A stretch of DNA of 64,000 nt from Rhipicephalus microplus (taxonomy: Eukaryota; Arthropoda; Arachnida; Ixodida; Ixodidae), in assembly GCF_043290135.1 (NCBI RefSeq), contig NC_134707.1, forward strand, positions 139,873,319 to 139,937,318. The letters run 5' to 3'. Positions 1-11,576 of this stretch are shown piece by piece. Every line of letters starts with the position of its first letter. Positions within the stretch are counted from its first letter, which is position 1. A model generated the notes under the pieces. The model was not told where the DNA came from and did no database searches. It worked only from the letters and a program-made list of their open reading frames with translations. Position numbers and translations under genes: made by a program.

Positions 1-2338
1 AGTTTCTAGTTGTGGAGTTTCAAGTTGTCGAGTTTCTTGTTGTAGAGTTTCTAGTTTTGAAGTTTCTAGTTGTGGATTTTCTAGTTGCGGAGTTTCTAGT
101 AGCGGAGTTTCAAGTTGTGTAGTTTTAGTTGGGGAGTTTCTACTTAAGTTTATAGTTGTGGATTTTCTTGTTGCAGAGTTTCGAGTTGCAGAGTTTCAAG
201 TTGTGGAGTTTCTAGTTGCGGAGTCTCAAGTTGTGGAGTTTCTAGTTGTGGAGTTTCTAGTTGCGGAGTTTCTAGTTGTGGAGTTTCTAGTTGTGGAGAC
301 TCTAGTTGTGGAGTTTCTAGTTGTGGAGTTTCTAGCTTTTGAGTTTCTAGTTGGAAGTTTCTAGTTGCGGAATCTGTCGTTGCGCAGCCTCAAGTTGTGG
401 AGTGTCTAATCGTGGAGTTTCTAGTTAAGGAGTTTTCTTTTTGTGGAGTCTCCAGTTGTGGAATTTCTAGTTGTAGAGTTTCTAGTTGCGGAGTTTCTAG
501 TTGCGGATTGTCTGGTGGTGGAGTTTCTAGTTCTGGAGCTTCTATTTGTGGAGTCTGTAGTTGTGGAATTTGTAGTTGTGGAGTATCTGGTTGTGGTGTT
601 TCAAGTTGTGGAGTTTCTACTTGTGGAGTTTCTAGTTGTGGAGTTTCTAGTTGTTGAGTTTCTTGTTGCCGAGTTTCTAGTTGCAAAGTCTCAAGTTGTG
701 GAGTTTCTAGTTGTGGAGTTTCTAGTTGTGGAGTTTCTAGTTGCGGAGTTTCTAGTTGCGGAGTTTCTAGCTGTGGAGTTTCTAGTTGCACAGTCTCTAG
801 TTGGCAGTCTCTAGTTGTGGAGTTTCTAGTTGTGGAGTTTCTAGTTGTGGAATTGCTAGTTGCAGAGTTTCTAGTTGCGGAGACTTTCGTAGCGGAGTCT
901 CAAGTTGTAGAGTGTCTAGTGGTGGAGTTTCTAGTTGCAGAATTTTCTAGTTGTGGAGTCTCTAGTTGTGGAGTTTCTAGTTGCGAAGTGTCTAGTTATG
1001 GAGTTTCTAGTTGTAAAGTTTCTAGTTGTGGAGTTTCTAGTTGCGGAGTTTGTAGCTGTTGAGTTTCTAGTGGCGGAGTCTCTAGATGTGCAGTCTCTAG
1101 TTGTGGAGTCTCTTGCTGTGGAGATCCTAGTTGTGGAGCTTCTAGTTGGGAACTATCTAGCTGTGGAGTTTCTAGTTGGGGAGTTTCTAGTTGCAGAGTT
1201 TCTAGTTGCGGACGTTCTAGCTGTGGAGTTTCTAGTTCCAGAGTTTCTAGTTGCGGGCGCTCTAGCTGTGCAGTTTCTAGTTGCAGAGTTTCTAGTGGCG
1301 TAGTTTCTAGTTGTGGTGTTTCAAGTTGTGGAGTTTCTAGTTGTGGAGTTTCTAGTTGCGGGGTTTCTAGCTGTTGAGTTTCTAGTTGCCGAGTTTCTAG
1401 TTGCAAAGTCTCAAGTTGTGGAGTTTCTAGTTGTGGAGGTTCTAGTTGTGGAGTTTCTAGTTGCGGAGTTTCTAGCTGTGGAGTTTCTAGCTTTGGAGTT
1501 TCTAGTTGCAGAGTCTCTAGTTGGCAGTCTCTAGTTGTGGAGTTTCTAGTTGTGGAGTCTCTAGTTGTGGAGTTTGTAGTTGTGGAGTTTCTAGTTGTGG
1601 AATCGATAGTTGCAGAGTTTCTAGTTGCGGAGACTTTCGTAGCGGAGTCTCAAGTTGTAGAGTGTCTAGTCGTGGAATTTCGAGTTGCAGAGTTTTCTAG
1701 TTGAGTCACTAGTTGTGGAGTTTCTAGTTGTGGAGTTTCTTGTTGCGAAGTTTTTAGCTGCAGAGTTTCTAGTTGCGGACGTTCTAGCTGTGGAGTTTCT
1801 AGTGGCAGAGTTTCTAGTTGCATAGTTTCTAGTTGTAGAGTTTCTAGTTGTGGAGTTTTAGTTGCGGAGTTTCTAGTTGTGAAGATTCTAGTTGTGGAGT
1901 TTCTAGTTGTGGAGTTTCTAGTTGTGGAGTTTTTAGTTGCAGAGTTTCTAGTTGTGGAGTCTCTAATTGTTGAGTTTCTGGTTGTGGAGTTTCTAGTTGT
2001 GGAGTTTGTAGTTGTAGAGTCTGTAGTTGTGGAGTTTCTAGTTGTGGAGTTCCTAGTTATGGAGTCTCGAGTTGTGGAGTTTCTAGTTGCGGAGTTTCTA
2101 ATTGTGGAGTTTCTAGTTGTGGAATTTGTAGTTGTGGAGTATCTAGTTGCTGTGTTTGAAGTTGTGGAGTTTGTAGTTGGAGTTTCTAGGTGTGGAGTTT
2201 CTAGTTGTTGAGTTTCTAGTTGTGGAGTTTCAAGTTGTAGAGTTTCTAGTTTTGAAGTTTCTAGTTGTGGATTTTCTAGTTGCGGAGTTTCTAGTTGCGG
2301 AGTTTCAAGTTGTGTAGTTTCTAGTTGGGGAGTTTCTA
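1..2338. repeat. HOR copy 0, left-truncated by the window edge
   Basis: The window opens inside a higher-order repeat, 142 bp before a B signature (CTTAAG at 143-148, preceded by the 14-bp monomer GTTTTAGTTGGGGA). The copy carries the TCTAGATGTGC module (XbaI site at 1081-1086), the GC-rich GCGGGCGCTCTAG monomer near 1255 and GAAGATTC at 1881-1888. It matches 12,152-14,474 almost base for base. The displacement is 12,151, then 12,166 and finally 12,136, because of a 15-bp and a 30-bp difference. Bases 1 to about 1,700 also match from about 9,343 onward (displacement 9,342). Confidence 0.88.
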
Positions 2339-3120
2339 CTTAAGTTTATAGTTGTGGATTTTCTTGTTGCAGAGTTTCGAGTTGCAGAGTTTCAAGTTGT
2401 GGAGTTTCTAGTTGCGGAGTCTCTAGTTGTGGAGTTTCTAGTTGCGGAGTTTCTAGCTGTGGAGTTTCTAGTTGCGGAGTCTCTAGTTGTGCAGTCTCTA
2501 GTTGTGGAGTTTCTAGTTGCAGAGTTTCTAGCTGTGGAGTTTCTAGTTCTGGAGACTCTAGTTGTGGAGTTTCTAGTTGTGGAGTTTCTAGTTGTGGAAT
2601 TGCTAGTTGCAGAGTTTCTAGTTGCGATGACTTTCGTTGCGGAGTCTCAAGTTGTAGAGTGTCTAGTCGTGGAGTTTCTAGTTGTTGAGTTTCTAGTGTC
2701 CGAGTTTCTAGTTGCGAAGTCTCAAGTTGTGCAGTCTCTAGTTGTGGAGTTTCTAGTTGTGGAGTTTCTTGTTGTAGAGTTTCTAGTTTTGAAGTTTCTA
2801 GTTGTGGATTTTCTAGTTGCGGAGTTTCTTAGTAGCGGAGTTTCAAGTTGTGTAGTTTTAGTTGGGGAGTTTCTACTTAAGTTTATAGTTGTGGATTTTC
2901 TTGTTGCAGAGTTTCGAGATGCAGAGTTTCAAGTTGTGGAGTTTCTAGTTGCGGAGTCTCTAGTTGTGGAGTTTCTAGTTGCGGAGTTTCTAGCTGTTGA
3001 GTTTCTAGTTGCGGAGACTCTACTTGTGCAGTCTCTAGTTGTGGAGTTTCTAGTTGCGGAGTTTCTAGTTGTGGAGTTTCTAGTTGTGGAGACTCTAGTT
3101 GTGGAGTTTCTAGTTGTGGA

Positions 3121-4305
3121 GTTTCTAGCTTTTGAGTTTCTAGTTGGAAGTTTCTAGTTGCGGAGTTTCTAGTTGCGGAATCTGTCGTTGCGCAGCCTCA
3201 AGTTGTGGAGTGTCTAATCGCGGAGTTTCTAGTTAAGGAGTTTTCTTTTTGTGGAGTCTCCAGTTGTGGAATTTCTAGTTTTAGAGTTTCTAGTTGCGGA
3301 GTTTCTAGTTGCGGAGTGTCTGGTGGTGGAGTTTCTAGTTCTGGAGTTTCTATTTGTGGAGTCTGTAGTTGTGGAATTTGTAGTTGTGGAGTATCTGGTT
3401 GTGGTGTTTCAAGTTGTGGAGTTTCTATTTGTGGAGTTTCTAGTTGTGGAGTTTCTAGTTGTTGAGTTTCTTGTTGCCGAGTTTCTAGTTGCAAAGTCTC
3501 AAGTTGTGGAGTTTCTAGTTGTGGAGTTTCTAGTTGTGGAGTTTCTAGTTGCGGAGTTTCTAGTTGCGGAGTTTCTAGCTGTGGAGTTTCCAGTTTCACA
3601 GTCTCTAGTTGGCAGTCTCTAGTTGTGGAGTCTCTAGTTGTGGAGTTTCTAGTTGTGGAATTGCTAGTTGCAGAGTTTCTAGTTGCGGAGACTTTCGTAG
3701 CGGAGTCTCAAGTTGTAGAGTGTCTAGTGGTGGAGTTTCTAGTTGCAGAATTTTCTAGTTGTGGAGTCTCTAGTTGTGGAGTTTCTAGCTTTTGAGTTTC
3801 TAGTTGGAAGTTTCTAGTGTCGGAGTTTCTAGTTGCGGAATCTGTCGTTGCGGAGCCTCAAGTTGTGGATTGTCTAATCGTGGAGTTTCTAGTTGAGGAG
3901 TTTTCTTTTTGTGGAGTCTCCAGTTGTGGAATTACTAGTTGTAGAGTTTCTAGTTTCGGAGTTTCTAGTTGCGGAGTGTCTGGTGGTGGAGTTTCTAGTT
4001 CTGGAGTTTCTATTTGTGGAGTCTGTAGTTGTGGAATTTGTAGTTGTGGAGTATCTGGTTGTGGTGTTTCAAGTTGTGGAGTTTCTATTTGTGGAGTTTC
4101 TAGTTGTGGAGTTTCTAGTTGTTGAGTTTCTAGTTGCCGAGTTTTTAGTTGCAAAGTCTCAAGTTGTGGAGTTTCTAGTTGTGGAGTTTCTAGTTGTGGA
4201 GTTTCTAGTTGCGGAGTTTCTAGTTGCGGAGTTTCTAGCTGTGGAGTTTCTAGTTGCACATTCTCTAGTTGGCAGTCTCTAGTTGTGGAGTTTCTAGTTG
4301 TGGAG
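3121..4305. repeat. 660-bp tandem partial duplication inside HOR copy 1
   Basis: Landmarks from 3,121 (GCTTTTGAG monomer, the T5 tract CTTTTTGTGG, the TCTGGTGGTGG module, the TAGTTGGCAG 14-bp monomer) repeat in the same order 660 bp later, up to about 4,305 where the copies diverge. The shift is a whole number of monomers, as expected for out-of-register exchange within the array. The second copy resembles 6,757-7,280 more closely than its immediate neighbour, so it probably arrived with the 2.96-kb block rather than by a simple local slip. Confidence 0.8.
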
Positions 4306-5558
4306 TTTCTAGCGGTGGAGTTTCTACTTGCGTAGTTTCTAGTTGCAGAGTTTCTAGTTGCGGAGCCTGTCGTTGCGGAGTCTCAAGTTGTGGAGTGTCT
4401 AGTCGTGGAGTTTCTAGTTGCGAAGTTTTCTAGTGGTGGAGTCTCTAGTTGTGGAGTTTCAAGTTGTGGAGTTTCTAGTTGTGGAATTGCTAGTTGCAGT
4501 GTTTCTAGTTGCGGAGACTTTCGTAGCGGAGTCGCAAGTTGTAGAGTGTCTAGTCGTGGAATTTCGAGTTGCATAGTGTTCTAGTTGAGTCTCTAGTTGT
4601 GGAGTTTCTAGTTGCGAAGTGTCTAGTTATGGAGTTTCTAGTTGTAAAGTTTCTAGTTGTGGAGTTTCTAGTTGCAAGTTTCTAGCTGTGGAGTTTCTAG
4701 ATGCGGAGTTTCTATTTGCAGAGTTTCTAGTTGCGGAGCCTGTCGTTGCAGAGTCTCAAGTTGTGGATTGTCTAGTCATGGAGTTTCTAGTTGCGGAGTT
4801 TTCTAGTGTTGGAGTCTCTAGTTGTGGAGTTTCTAGTTGTGGAGTTTCTTGTTGCGGAGTTTCTAGTTGCAGAGTTTCTAGTTGCGGACGTTCTAGCTGT
4901 GGAGTTTCTAATTGCAGAGTTTCTAGTTGCATAGTTTCTAGTTGTAGAGTTTCTAGTTGTGGAGTTTTTAGTTGCGGAGTTTCTAGTTGTGAAGATTCTA
5001 GTGTTGAGCTTCTAGTTGTGGAGTTTATAGTTGTCGAGTTTTTAGTTGCAGAGTTTCTAGTTGTGGAGTCTCTAATTGTTGAGTCTCTTGTGGAATTTCT
5101 AGTTGTGGAGTTTCTAGTTGTGGAGTTTCTAGTTGCGGATTTTCTAGTTGCGGAGTATCTGGTGTTAGAGTTTCTAGTTGTGGAGTTTGTAATTGTGGAG
5201 TCTGTAGTTGTGGAGTTTCTAGTTGTGGAGTTCCTAGTTATAGAGAATCAAGTTGTGGAGTTTCTAGTTGCGGAGTTTCTAGTTGCAGAGTTTTCTAGTT
5301 GTGGAGTCTCTAGTTGTGGAGTTTCTAGTCGCGAAGTGTCTAGTTATGGAGTGTCTAGTTGTAAAGTTTCTAGTCGTGGAGTTTCTAGTTGCGGAGTTTT
5401 CTAGTTGTGGAGTCACTAGTTGTGGAGTTTCTAGTTGTGGAGTTTCTTGTTGCGGAGTTTTTAGTTGCAGAGTTTCTAGTTGCGGACGTTCTAGCTGTGG
5501 AGTTTCTAGTGGCAGAGTTTCTAGTTGCATAGTTTCTAGTTGTAGAGTTTCTAGTTGA
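3781..5558. repeat. 2.96-kb-spaced block, first copy
   Basis: This block recurs at 6,757-8,457. The displacement falls from 2,976 through 2,961 to 2,901 as 15- and 60-bp differences accumulate. Shared private variants include CAGTTGTGGAATTACTAG after the T5 tract, the 14-bp monomer GTTTCTAGTTGCAA, the isolated TCTAGA and the 12-bp GTCTCTTGTGGA monomer. The reading phase changes at the same points in both copies, which shows that they share ancestry. Confidence 0.82.
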
Positions 5559-6030
5559 GGAGTTTTTGTTGCGGAGTTTCTAGTTGTGGAGTTTCTAGTT
5601 GTGGAGTTTCTAGTTGTGGAGTTTTTAGTTGCAGAGTTTCTAGTTGTGGAGTCTCTAATTGTTGAGTTTCTGGTTGTGGAGTTTCTAGTTGTGGAGTTTG
5701 TAGTTGTAGAGTCTGTAGCTGTGGAGTTTCTAGTTGTGGAGTTCCTAGTTATGGAGTCTCGAGTTGTGGAGTTTCTAGTAGCGGAGTTTCTAATTGTGGA
5801 GTTTCTAGTTGTGGAATTTGCAGTTGTGGAGTATCTAGTTGCAGTGTTTGAAGTTGTGGAGTTTGTAGTTGGAGTTTCTAGGTGTGGAGTTTCTAGTTGT
5901 TGAGTTTCTAGTTGTGGAGTTTCAAGTTGTAGAGTTTCGAGTTTTGAAGTTTCTAGTTGTGGATTTTCTAGTTGCGGAGTTTCTAGTTGCGGAGTTTCAA
6001 GTTGTGTAGTTTCTAGTTGGGGAGTTTCTA

Positions 6031-8767
6031 CTTAAGTTTATAGTTGTGGATTTTCTTGTTGCAGAGTTTCGAGTTGCAGAGTTTCAAGTTGTGGAGTTTC
6101 TAGTTGCGGAGTCTCTAGTTGTGGAGTTTCTAGTTGCGGAGTTTCTAGCTGTGGAGTTTCTAGTTGCGGAGTCTCTAGTTGTGCAGTCTCTAGTTGTGGA
6201 GTTTCTAGTTGCGGAGTTTCTAGCTGTGGAGTTTCTAGTTCTGGAGACTCTAGTTGTGGAGTTTCTAGTTGTGGAGTTTCTAGCTTTTTAGTTTCAAGTT
6301 GGAAGTTTCTAGTTGCGGAGTTTCTAGTTGCGGAATCTGTCGTTGCGGAGTTTCAAGTTGTGGAGTGTCTAATCGTGGAGTTTCTAGTTGCGGAGTTTTC
6401 TTTTTGTGGAGTCTCCAGTTGTGGAATTTCTAGTTGTAGAGTTTCTAGTTGCGGAGTTTCTGGTTGCGGAGTGTCTGGTGATGGAGTTTCTAGTTGCGAA
6501 GTTTTCCAGTTGTGGAGTCTCTAGTTGTGGAGTTTCTAGTTGTGGAGTTTCTAGTTGTGGAATTGCTAGTTGCAGAGTTTCTAGTTGCGGTGACTTTCGT
6601 TGCGGAGTCTCAAGTTGTAGAGTGTCGAGTCGTGGAGTTTCTAGTTGTTGAGTTTCTAGTGGCCGAGTTTCTAGTTGCGAAGTCTCAAGTTGTGCAGTCT
6701 CTAGTTGTGGAGTTTCTAGTTGTGGAGACTCTAGTTGTGGAGTTTCTAGTTGTGGAGTTTCTAGCTTTTGAGTTTCTAGTTGGAAGTTTCTAGTTGCGGA
6801 GTTTCTAGTTGCGGAATCTCTCGTTGCGGAGCCTCAAGTTGTGGAGTGTCTAATCGTCGAGTTTCTAGTTGAGGAGTTTTCTTTTTGTGGAGTCTCCAGT
6901 TGTGGAATTACTAGTTGTAGAGTTTCTAGTTGCGGAGTTTCTAGTTGCAGAGTGTCTGGTGGTGGAGTTTCTAGTTCTGGAGTTTCTATTTGTGGAGTCT
7001 GTAGTTGTGGAATTTGTAGTTGTGGAGTATCTGGTTGTGGTGTTTCAAGTTGTGGAGTTTCTATTTGTGGAGTTTCTAGTTGTGGAGTTTCTAGTTGTTG
7101 AGTTTCTAGTTGCCGAGTTTTTAGTTGCAAAGTCTCAAGTTGTGGAGTTTCTAGTTGCGGAGTTTCTAGTTGCGGAGTTTCTAGTTGCGGAGTTTCTAGC
7201 TGTGGAGTTTCTAGTTGCACAGTCTCTAGTTGGCAGTCTCTAGTTGTGGAGTTTCTAGTTGTGGAGTTTCTAGCGGTGGAGTTTCTACTTGCGTAGTTTC
7301 TAGTTGCAGAGTTTCTAGTTGCGGAGCCTGTCGTTGCGGAGTCTCAAGTTGTGGAGTGTCTAGTCGTGGAGTTTCTAGTTGCGAAGTTTTCTAGTTGTGG
7401 AGTCTCTAGTTGTGGTGTTTCTAGTTGTGGAGTTTCTAGTTGTGGAATTGCTAGTTGCAGTGTTTCTAGTTGCGGAGACTTTCGTAGCGGAGTCGCAAGT
7501 TGTAGAGTGTCTAGTCGTGGAATTTCGAGTTGCATAGTGTTCTAGTTGAGTCTCTAGTTGTGGAGTTTCTAGTTGCGAAGTGTCTAGTTATGGAGTTTCT
7601 AGTTGTAAAGTTTCTAGTTGTGGAGTATCTAGTTGCAAGTTTCTAGCTGTGGAGTTTCTAGATGCGGAGTTTCTATTCGCAGAGTTTCTAGTTGCGGAGC
7701 CTGTCGTTGCAGAGTCTCAAGTTGTGGATTGTCTAGTCGTGGAGTTTCTAGTTGCGGAGTTTTCTAGTGTTGGAGTCTCTAGTTGTGGAGTTTCTAGTTG
7801 TGGAGTTTCTTGTTGCGGAGTTTCTAGTTGCAGAGTTTCTAGTTGTAGAGTTTCTAGTTGTGAAGTTTTTAGTTGCGGAGTTTCTAGTTGTGAAGATTCT
7901 AGTGTTGAGCTTCTAGTTGTGGAGTTTATAGTTGTGGAGTTTTTAGTTGCAGAGTTTCTAGTTGTGGAGTCTCTAATTGTTGAGTCTCTTGTGGAATTTC
8001 TAGTTGTGGAGTTTCTAGTTGTGGAGTTTCTAGTTGCGGATTTTCTAGTTGCGGAGTATCTGGTGTTGGAGTTTCTAGTTGTGGAGTTTGTAATTGTGGA
8101 GTCTGTAGTTGTGGAGTTTCTAGTTGTGGAGTTCCTAGTTATAGAGTCTCAAGTTGAGGAGTTTCTAGTTGCGGAGTTTCTAGTTGCAGAGTTTTCTAGT
8201 TGTGGAGTCTCTAGTTGTGGAGTTTCTAGTTGCGAAGTGTCTAGTTATGGAGTGTCTAGTTGTAAAGTTTCTAGTCGTGGAGTTTCTAGTTGCGGAGTTT
8301 TCTAGTTGTGGAGTCACTAGTTGTGGAGTTTCTAGTTGTGGAGTTTCTTGTTGCGGAGTTTTTAGTTGCAGAGTTTCTAGTTGCGGACGTTCTAGCTGTG
8401 GAGTTTCTAGTGGCAGAGTTTCTAGTTGCATAGTTTCTAGTTGTAGAGTTTCTAGTTGTGGAGTTTTTAGTTGCAGAGTTTCTAGTTGTGGAGTCTGTAG
8501 TTGTGGAGTTTCTAGTTGTGGAGTTCCTAGTTATGGAGTCTCGAGTTGTGGAGTTTCTAGTTGCGGAGTTTCTAATTGTGGAGTTTCTAGTTGTGAAATT
8601 TGTAGTTGTGGAGTATCTAGTTGCTGTGTTTGAAGTTGTGGAGTTTGTAGTTGGAGTATCTAGGTGTGGAGTTTCTAGTTTTGAAGTTTCTAGTTGTGGA
8701 TTTTCTAGTTGCGGAATTTCTAGTTGCGGAGTTTCAAGTTGTGTAGTTTCTAGTTGGGGAGTTTCTA
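6031..8767. repeat. HOR copy 2 (2,737 bp) lacking the B signature
   Basis: Begins at the A signature (CTTAAG 6031-6036) and reaches the next A at 8768 with no B signature between. Near 6,700-6,730 the sequence passes from the GTGCAGTCTCTAG monomer straight to the GGAGACTC monomer. In other HORs several hundred bases including B lie between these two, so B has been lost by deletion between similar monomers. The second half (6,757-8,457) is the second copy of the 2.96-kb-spaced block. Confidence 0.8.
6757..8457. repeat. 2.96-kb-spaced block, second copy
   Basis: Partner of 3,781-5,558. It is about 75 bp shorter, chiefly through a 60-bp (four-monomer) loss between about 7,840 and 7,900 and a 15-bp loss near 7,150. 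Whole-monomer losses dominate the differences; the remaining ones are single substitutions. Confidence 0.8.
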
Positions 8768-11138
8768 CTTAAGTTTATAGTTGTGGATTTTCTTGTTGCA
8801 GAGTTTCGAGTTGCAGAGTTTCAAGTTGTGGAGTTTCTAGTTGCGGAGTCTCTAGTTGTGGAGTTTCTAGTTCTGGAGACTCTAGTTGTGGAGTTTCTAG
8901 TTGTGGAGTTTCTAGCTTTTTAGTTTCAAGTTGGAAGTTTCTAGTTGCGGAGTTTCTAGTTGCGGAATCTGTCGTTGCGGAGTCTCAAGTTGTGGAGTGT
9001 CTAATCGTGGAGTTTCTAGTTGAGGAGTTTTCTTTTTGTGGAGTCTCCAGTTGTGGAATTTCTAGTTGTAGAGTTTCTAGTTGCGGAGTTTCTGGTTGCG
9101 GAGTGTCTGGTGGTGGAGTTTCTAGTTGCGAAGTTTTCCAGTTCTGGAGTCTCTAGTTGTGGAGTTTCTAGTTGTGGAGTTTCTAGTTGTGGAATTGCTA
9201 GTTGCAGAGTTTCTAGTTGCGGTGACTTTCGTTGCGGAGTCTCAAGTTGTAGAGTGTCTAGTCGTGGAGTTTCTAGTTGTTGAGTTTCTAGTGTCCGAGT
9301 TTCTAGTTGCGAAGTCTCAAGTTGTGCAGTCTCTAGTTGTGGAGTTTCTAGTTGTGGAGTTTCAAGTTGTGGAGTTTCTTGTTGTAGAGTTTCTAGTTTT
9401 GAAGTTTCTAGTTGTGGATTTTCTAGTTGCGGAGTTTCTAGTAGCGGAGTTTCAAGTTGTGTAGTTTTAGTTGGGGAGTTTCTACTTAAGTTTATAGTTG
9501 TGGATTTTCTTGTTGCAGAGTTTCGAGTTGCAGAGTTTCAAGTTGTGGAGTTTCTAGTTGCGGAGTCTCAAGTTGTGGAGTTTCTAGTTGTGGAGTTTCT
9601 AGTTGCGGAGTTTCTAGTTGTGGAGTTTCTAGTTGTGGAGACTCTAGTTGTGGAGTTTCTAGTTGTGGAGTTTCTAGCTTTTGAGTTTCTAGTTGGAAGT
9701 TTCTAGTTGCGGAGTTTCTAGTTGCGGAATCTGTCGTTGCGCAGCCTCAAGTTGTGGAGTGTCTAATCGTGGAGTTTCTAGTTAAGGAGTTTTCTTTTTG
9801 TGGAGTCTCCAGTTGTGGAATTTCTAGTTGTAGAGTTTCTAGTTGCGGAGTTTCTAGTTGCGGATTGTCTGGTGGTGGAGTTTCTAGTTCTGGAGCTTCT
9901 ATTTGTGGAGTCTGTAGTTGTGGAATTTGTAGTTGTGGAGTATCTGGTTGTGGTGTTTCAAGTTGTGGAGTTTCTACTTGTGGAGTTTCTAGTTGTGGAG
10001 TTTCTAGTTGTTGAGTTTCTTGTTGCCGAGTTTCTAGTTGCAAAGTCTCAAGTTGTGGAGTTTCTAGTTGTGGAGTTTCTAGTTGCGGAGTTTCTAGTTG
10101 CGGAGTTTCTAGCTGTGGAGTTTCTAGTTGCACAGTCTCTAGTTGGCAGTCTCTAGTTGTGGAGTTTCTAGTTGTGGAGTTTCTAGTTGTGGAATTGCTA
10201 GTTGCAGAGTTTCTAGTTGCGGAGACTTTCGTAGCGGAGTCTCAAGTTGTAGAGTGTCTAGTGGTGGAGTTTCTAGTTGCAGAATTTTCTAGTTGTGGAG
10301 TCTCTAGTTGTGGAGTTTCTAGTTGCGAAGTGTCTAGTTATGGAGTTTCTAGTTGTAAAGTTTCTAGTTGTGGAGTTTCTAGTTGCGGAGTTTGTAGCTG
10401 TTGAGTTTCTAGTGGCGGAGTCTCTAGATGTGCAGTATCTAGTTGTGGAGTCTCTTGCTGTGGAGATCCTAGTTGTGGAGCTTCTAGTTGGGAACTTTCT
10501 AGCTGTGGAGTTTCTAGTTGGGGAGTTTCTAGTTGCAGAGTTTCTAGTTGCGGACGTTCTAGCTGTGGAGTTTCTAGTTCCAGAGTTTCTAGTTGCGGGC
10601 GCTCTAGCTGTGCAGTTTCTAGTTGCAGAGTTTCTAGTGGCGTAGTTTCTAGTTGTGGTGTTTCAAGTTGTGGAGTTTCTAGTTGTGGAGTTTCTAGTTG
10701 CGGGGTTTCTAGCTGTTGAGTTTCTAGTTGCCGAGTTTCTAGTTGCAAAGTCTCAAGTTGTGGAGTTTCTAGTTGTGGAGGTTCTAGTTGTGGAGTTTCT
10801 AGTTGCGGAGTTTCTAGCTGTGGAGTTTCTAGCTTTGGAGTTTCTAGTTGCAGAGTCTCTAGTTGGCAGTCTCTAGTTGTGGAGTTTCTAGTTGTGGAGT
10901 CTCTAGTTGTGGAGTTTGTAGTTGTGGAGTTTCTAGTTGTGGAATCGATAGTTGCAGAGTTTCTAGTTGCGGAGACTTTCGTAGCGGAGTCTCAAGTTGT
11001 AGAGTGTCTAGTCGTGGAATTTCGAGTTGCAGAGTTTTCTAGTTGAGTCACTAGTTGTGGAGTTTCTAGTTGTGGAGTTTCTTGTTGCGAAGTTTTTAGC
11101 TGCAGAGTTTCTAGTTGCGGACGTTCTAGTTGTGGAGT
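8330..11138. repeat. 2.8-kb HOR doublet, first unit
   Basis: Landmarks recur at a displacement of 2,809 (for example the B signature 9485 to 12,294) and then 2,824 after a one-monomer difference near 10,080. The right junction falls near 11,130: after a GCGGACG monomer the sequence returns to the TTGTGGAG context that began the unit near 8,330. The stretch 9,343-11,110 is also a copy of 1-1,770, so the same HOR type occurs at least three times in the first 14 kb. Confidence 0.85.
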
Positions 11139-11576
11139 TTCTAGTTGTGGAGTTTCTTGTTGCGGAGTTTTTAGTTGCAGAGTTTCTAGTTGCGGACGTT
11201 CTAGCTGTGGAGTTTCTAGTGGCAGAGTTTCTAGTTGCATAGTTTCTAGTTGTAGAGTTTCTAGTTGTGGAGTTTTTAGTTGCAGAGTTTCTAGTTGTGG
11301 AGTCTGTAGTTGTGGAGTTTCTAGTTGTGGAGTTCCTAGTTATGGAGTCTCGAGTTGTGGAGTTTCTAGTTGCGGAGTTTCTAATTGTGGAGTTTCTAGT
11401 TGTGAAATTTGTAGTTGTGGAGTATCTAGTTGCTGTGTTTGAAGTTGTGGAGTTTGTAGTTGGAGTTTCTAGGTGTGGAGTTTCTAGTTTTGAAGTTTCT
11501 AGTTGTGGATTTTCTAGTTGCGGAATTTCTAGTTGCGGAGTTTCAAGTTGTGTAGTTTCTAGTTGGGGAGTTTCTA
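8768..11576. repeat. HOR copy 3 (2,809 bp)
   Basis: A signature at 8768-8773, B at 9485-9490 (717 bp later), TCTAGATGTGC module with the XbaI site at 10,423-10,428. The A-B distance is longer than in copies 1 and 5 (537 bp) because about twelve more monomers are kept between the signatures. Confidence 0.85.

Larger units (their letters stand above)
2339..6030. repeat. HOR copy 1 (3,692 bp), lengthened by a 660-bp internal duplication
   Basis: Runs from the A signature (CTTAAG 2339-2344) to the next A signature. The B signature is at 2876-2881, only 537 bp after A. A segment starting at the GCTTTTGAG monomer at 3,121 starts again at 3,781, a shift of exactly 660 bp or 44 monomers, which explains most of the extra length. 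The copy lacks the TCTAGATGTGC module found in most left-half HORs, but has an isolated TCTAGA at 4696-4701. A 12-bp monomer (GTCTCTTGTGGA) lies near 5,087 and recurs in the related block near 7,990. Confidence 0.82.

Noticed and set aside
390..791. PQLET-repeat frames on the minus strand as Pro/Gln-rich proteins
   Set aside because: They mirror the plus-strand repeat, end at the same phase-shift monomers in each HOR, and differ between copies at all codon positions with no sign of protein-level constraint.
2651..2670. RUNX-like or other transcription-factor cores (TGTGG) across the array
   Set aside because: TGTGG occurs in most monomers as part of the consensus but is usually followed by A, not the T of TGYGGT. 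Chance content of a short repeat explains it.
2354..3157. Long open stretch (267 codons) of VEFLV-type repeats as a possible repetitive protein gene; likewise other stretches up to about 310 codons
   Set aside because: Openness follows from a 15-bp monomer with one TAG per unit. Overlapping frames on both strands are equally open, frames are broken by 1-bp monomer length changes, and there is no unique N- or C-terminal domain, ribosome binding context or intron structure to support a gene.
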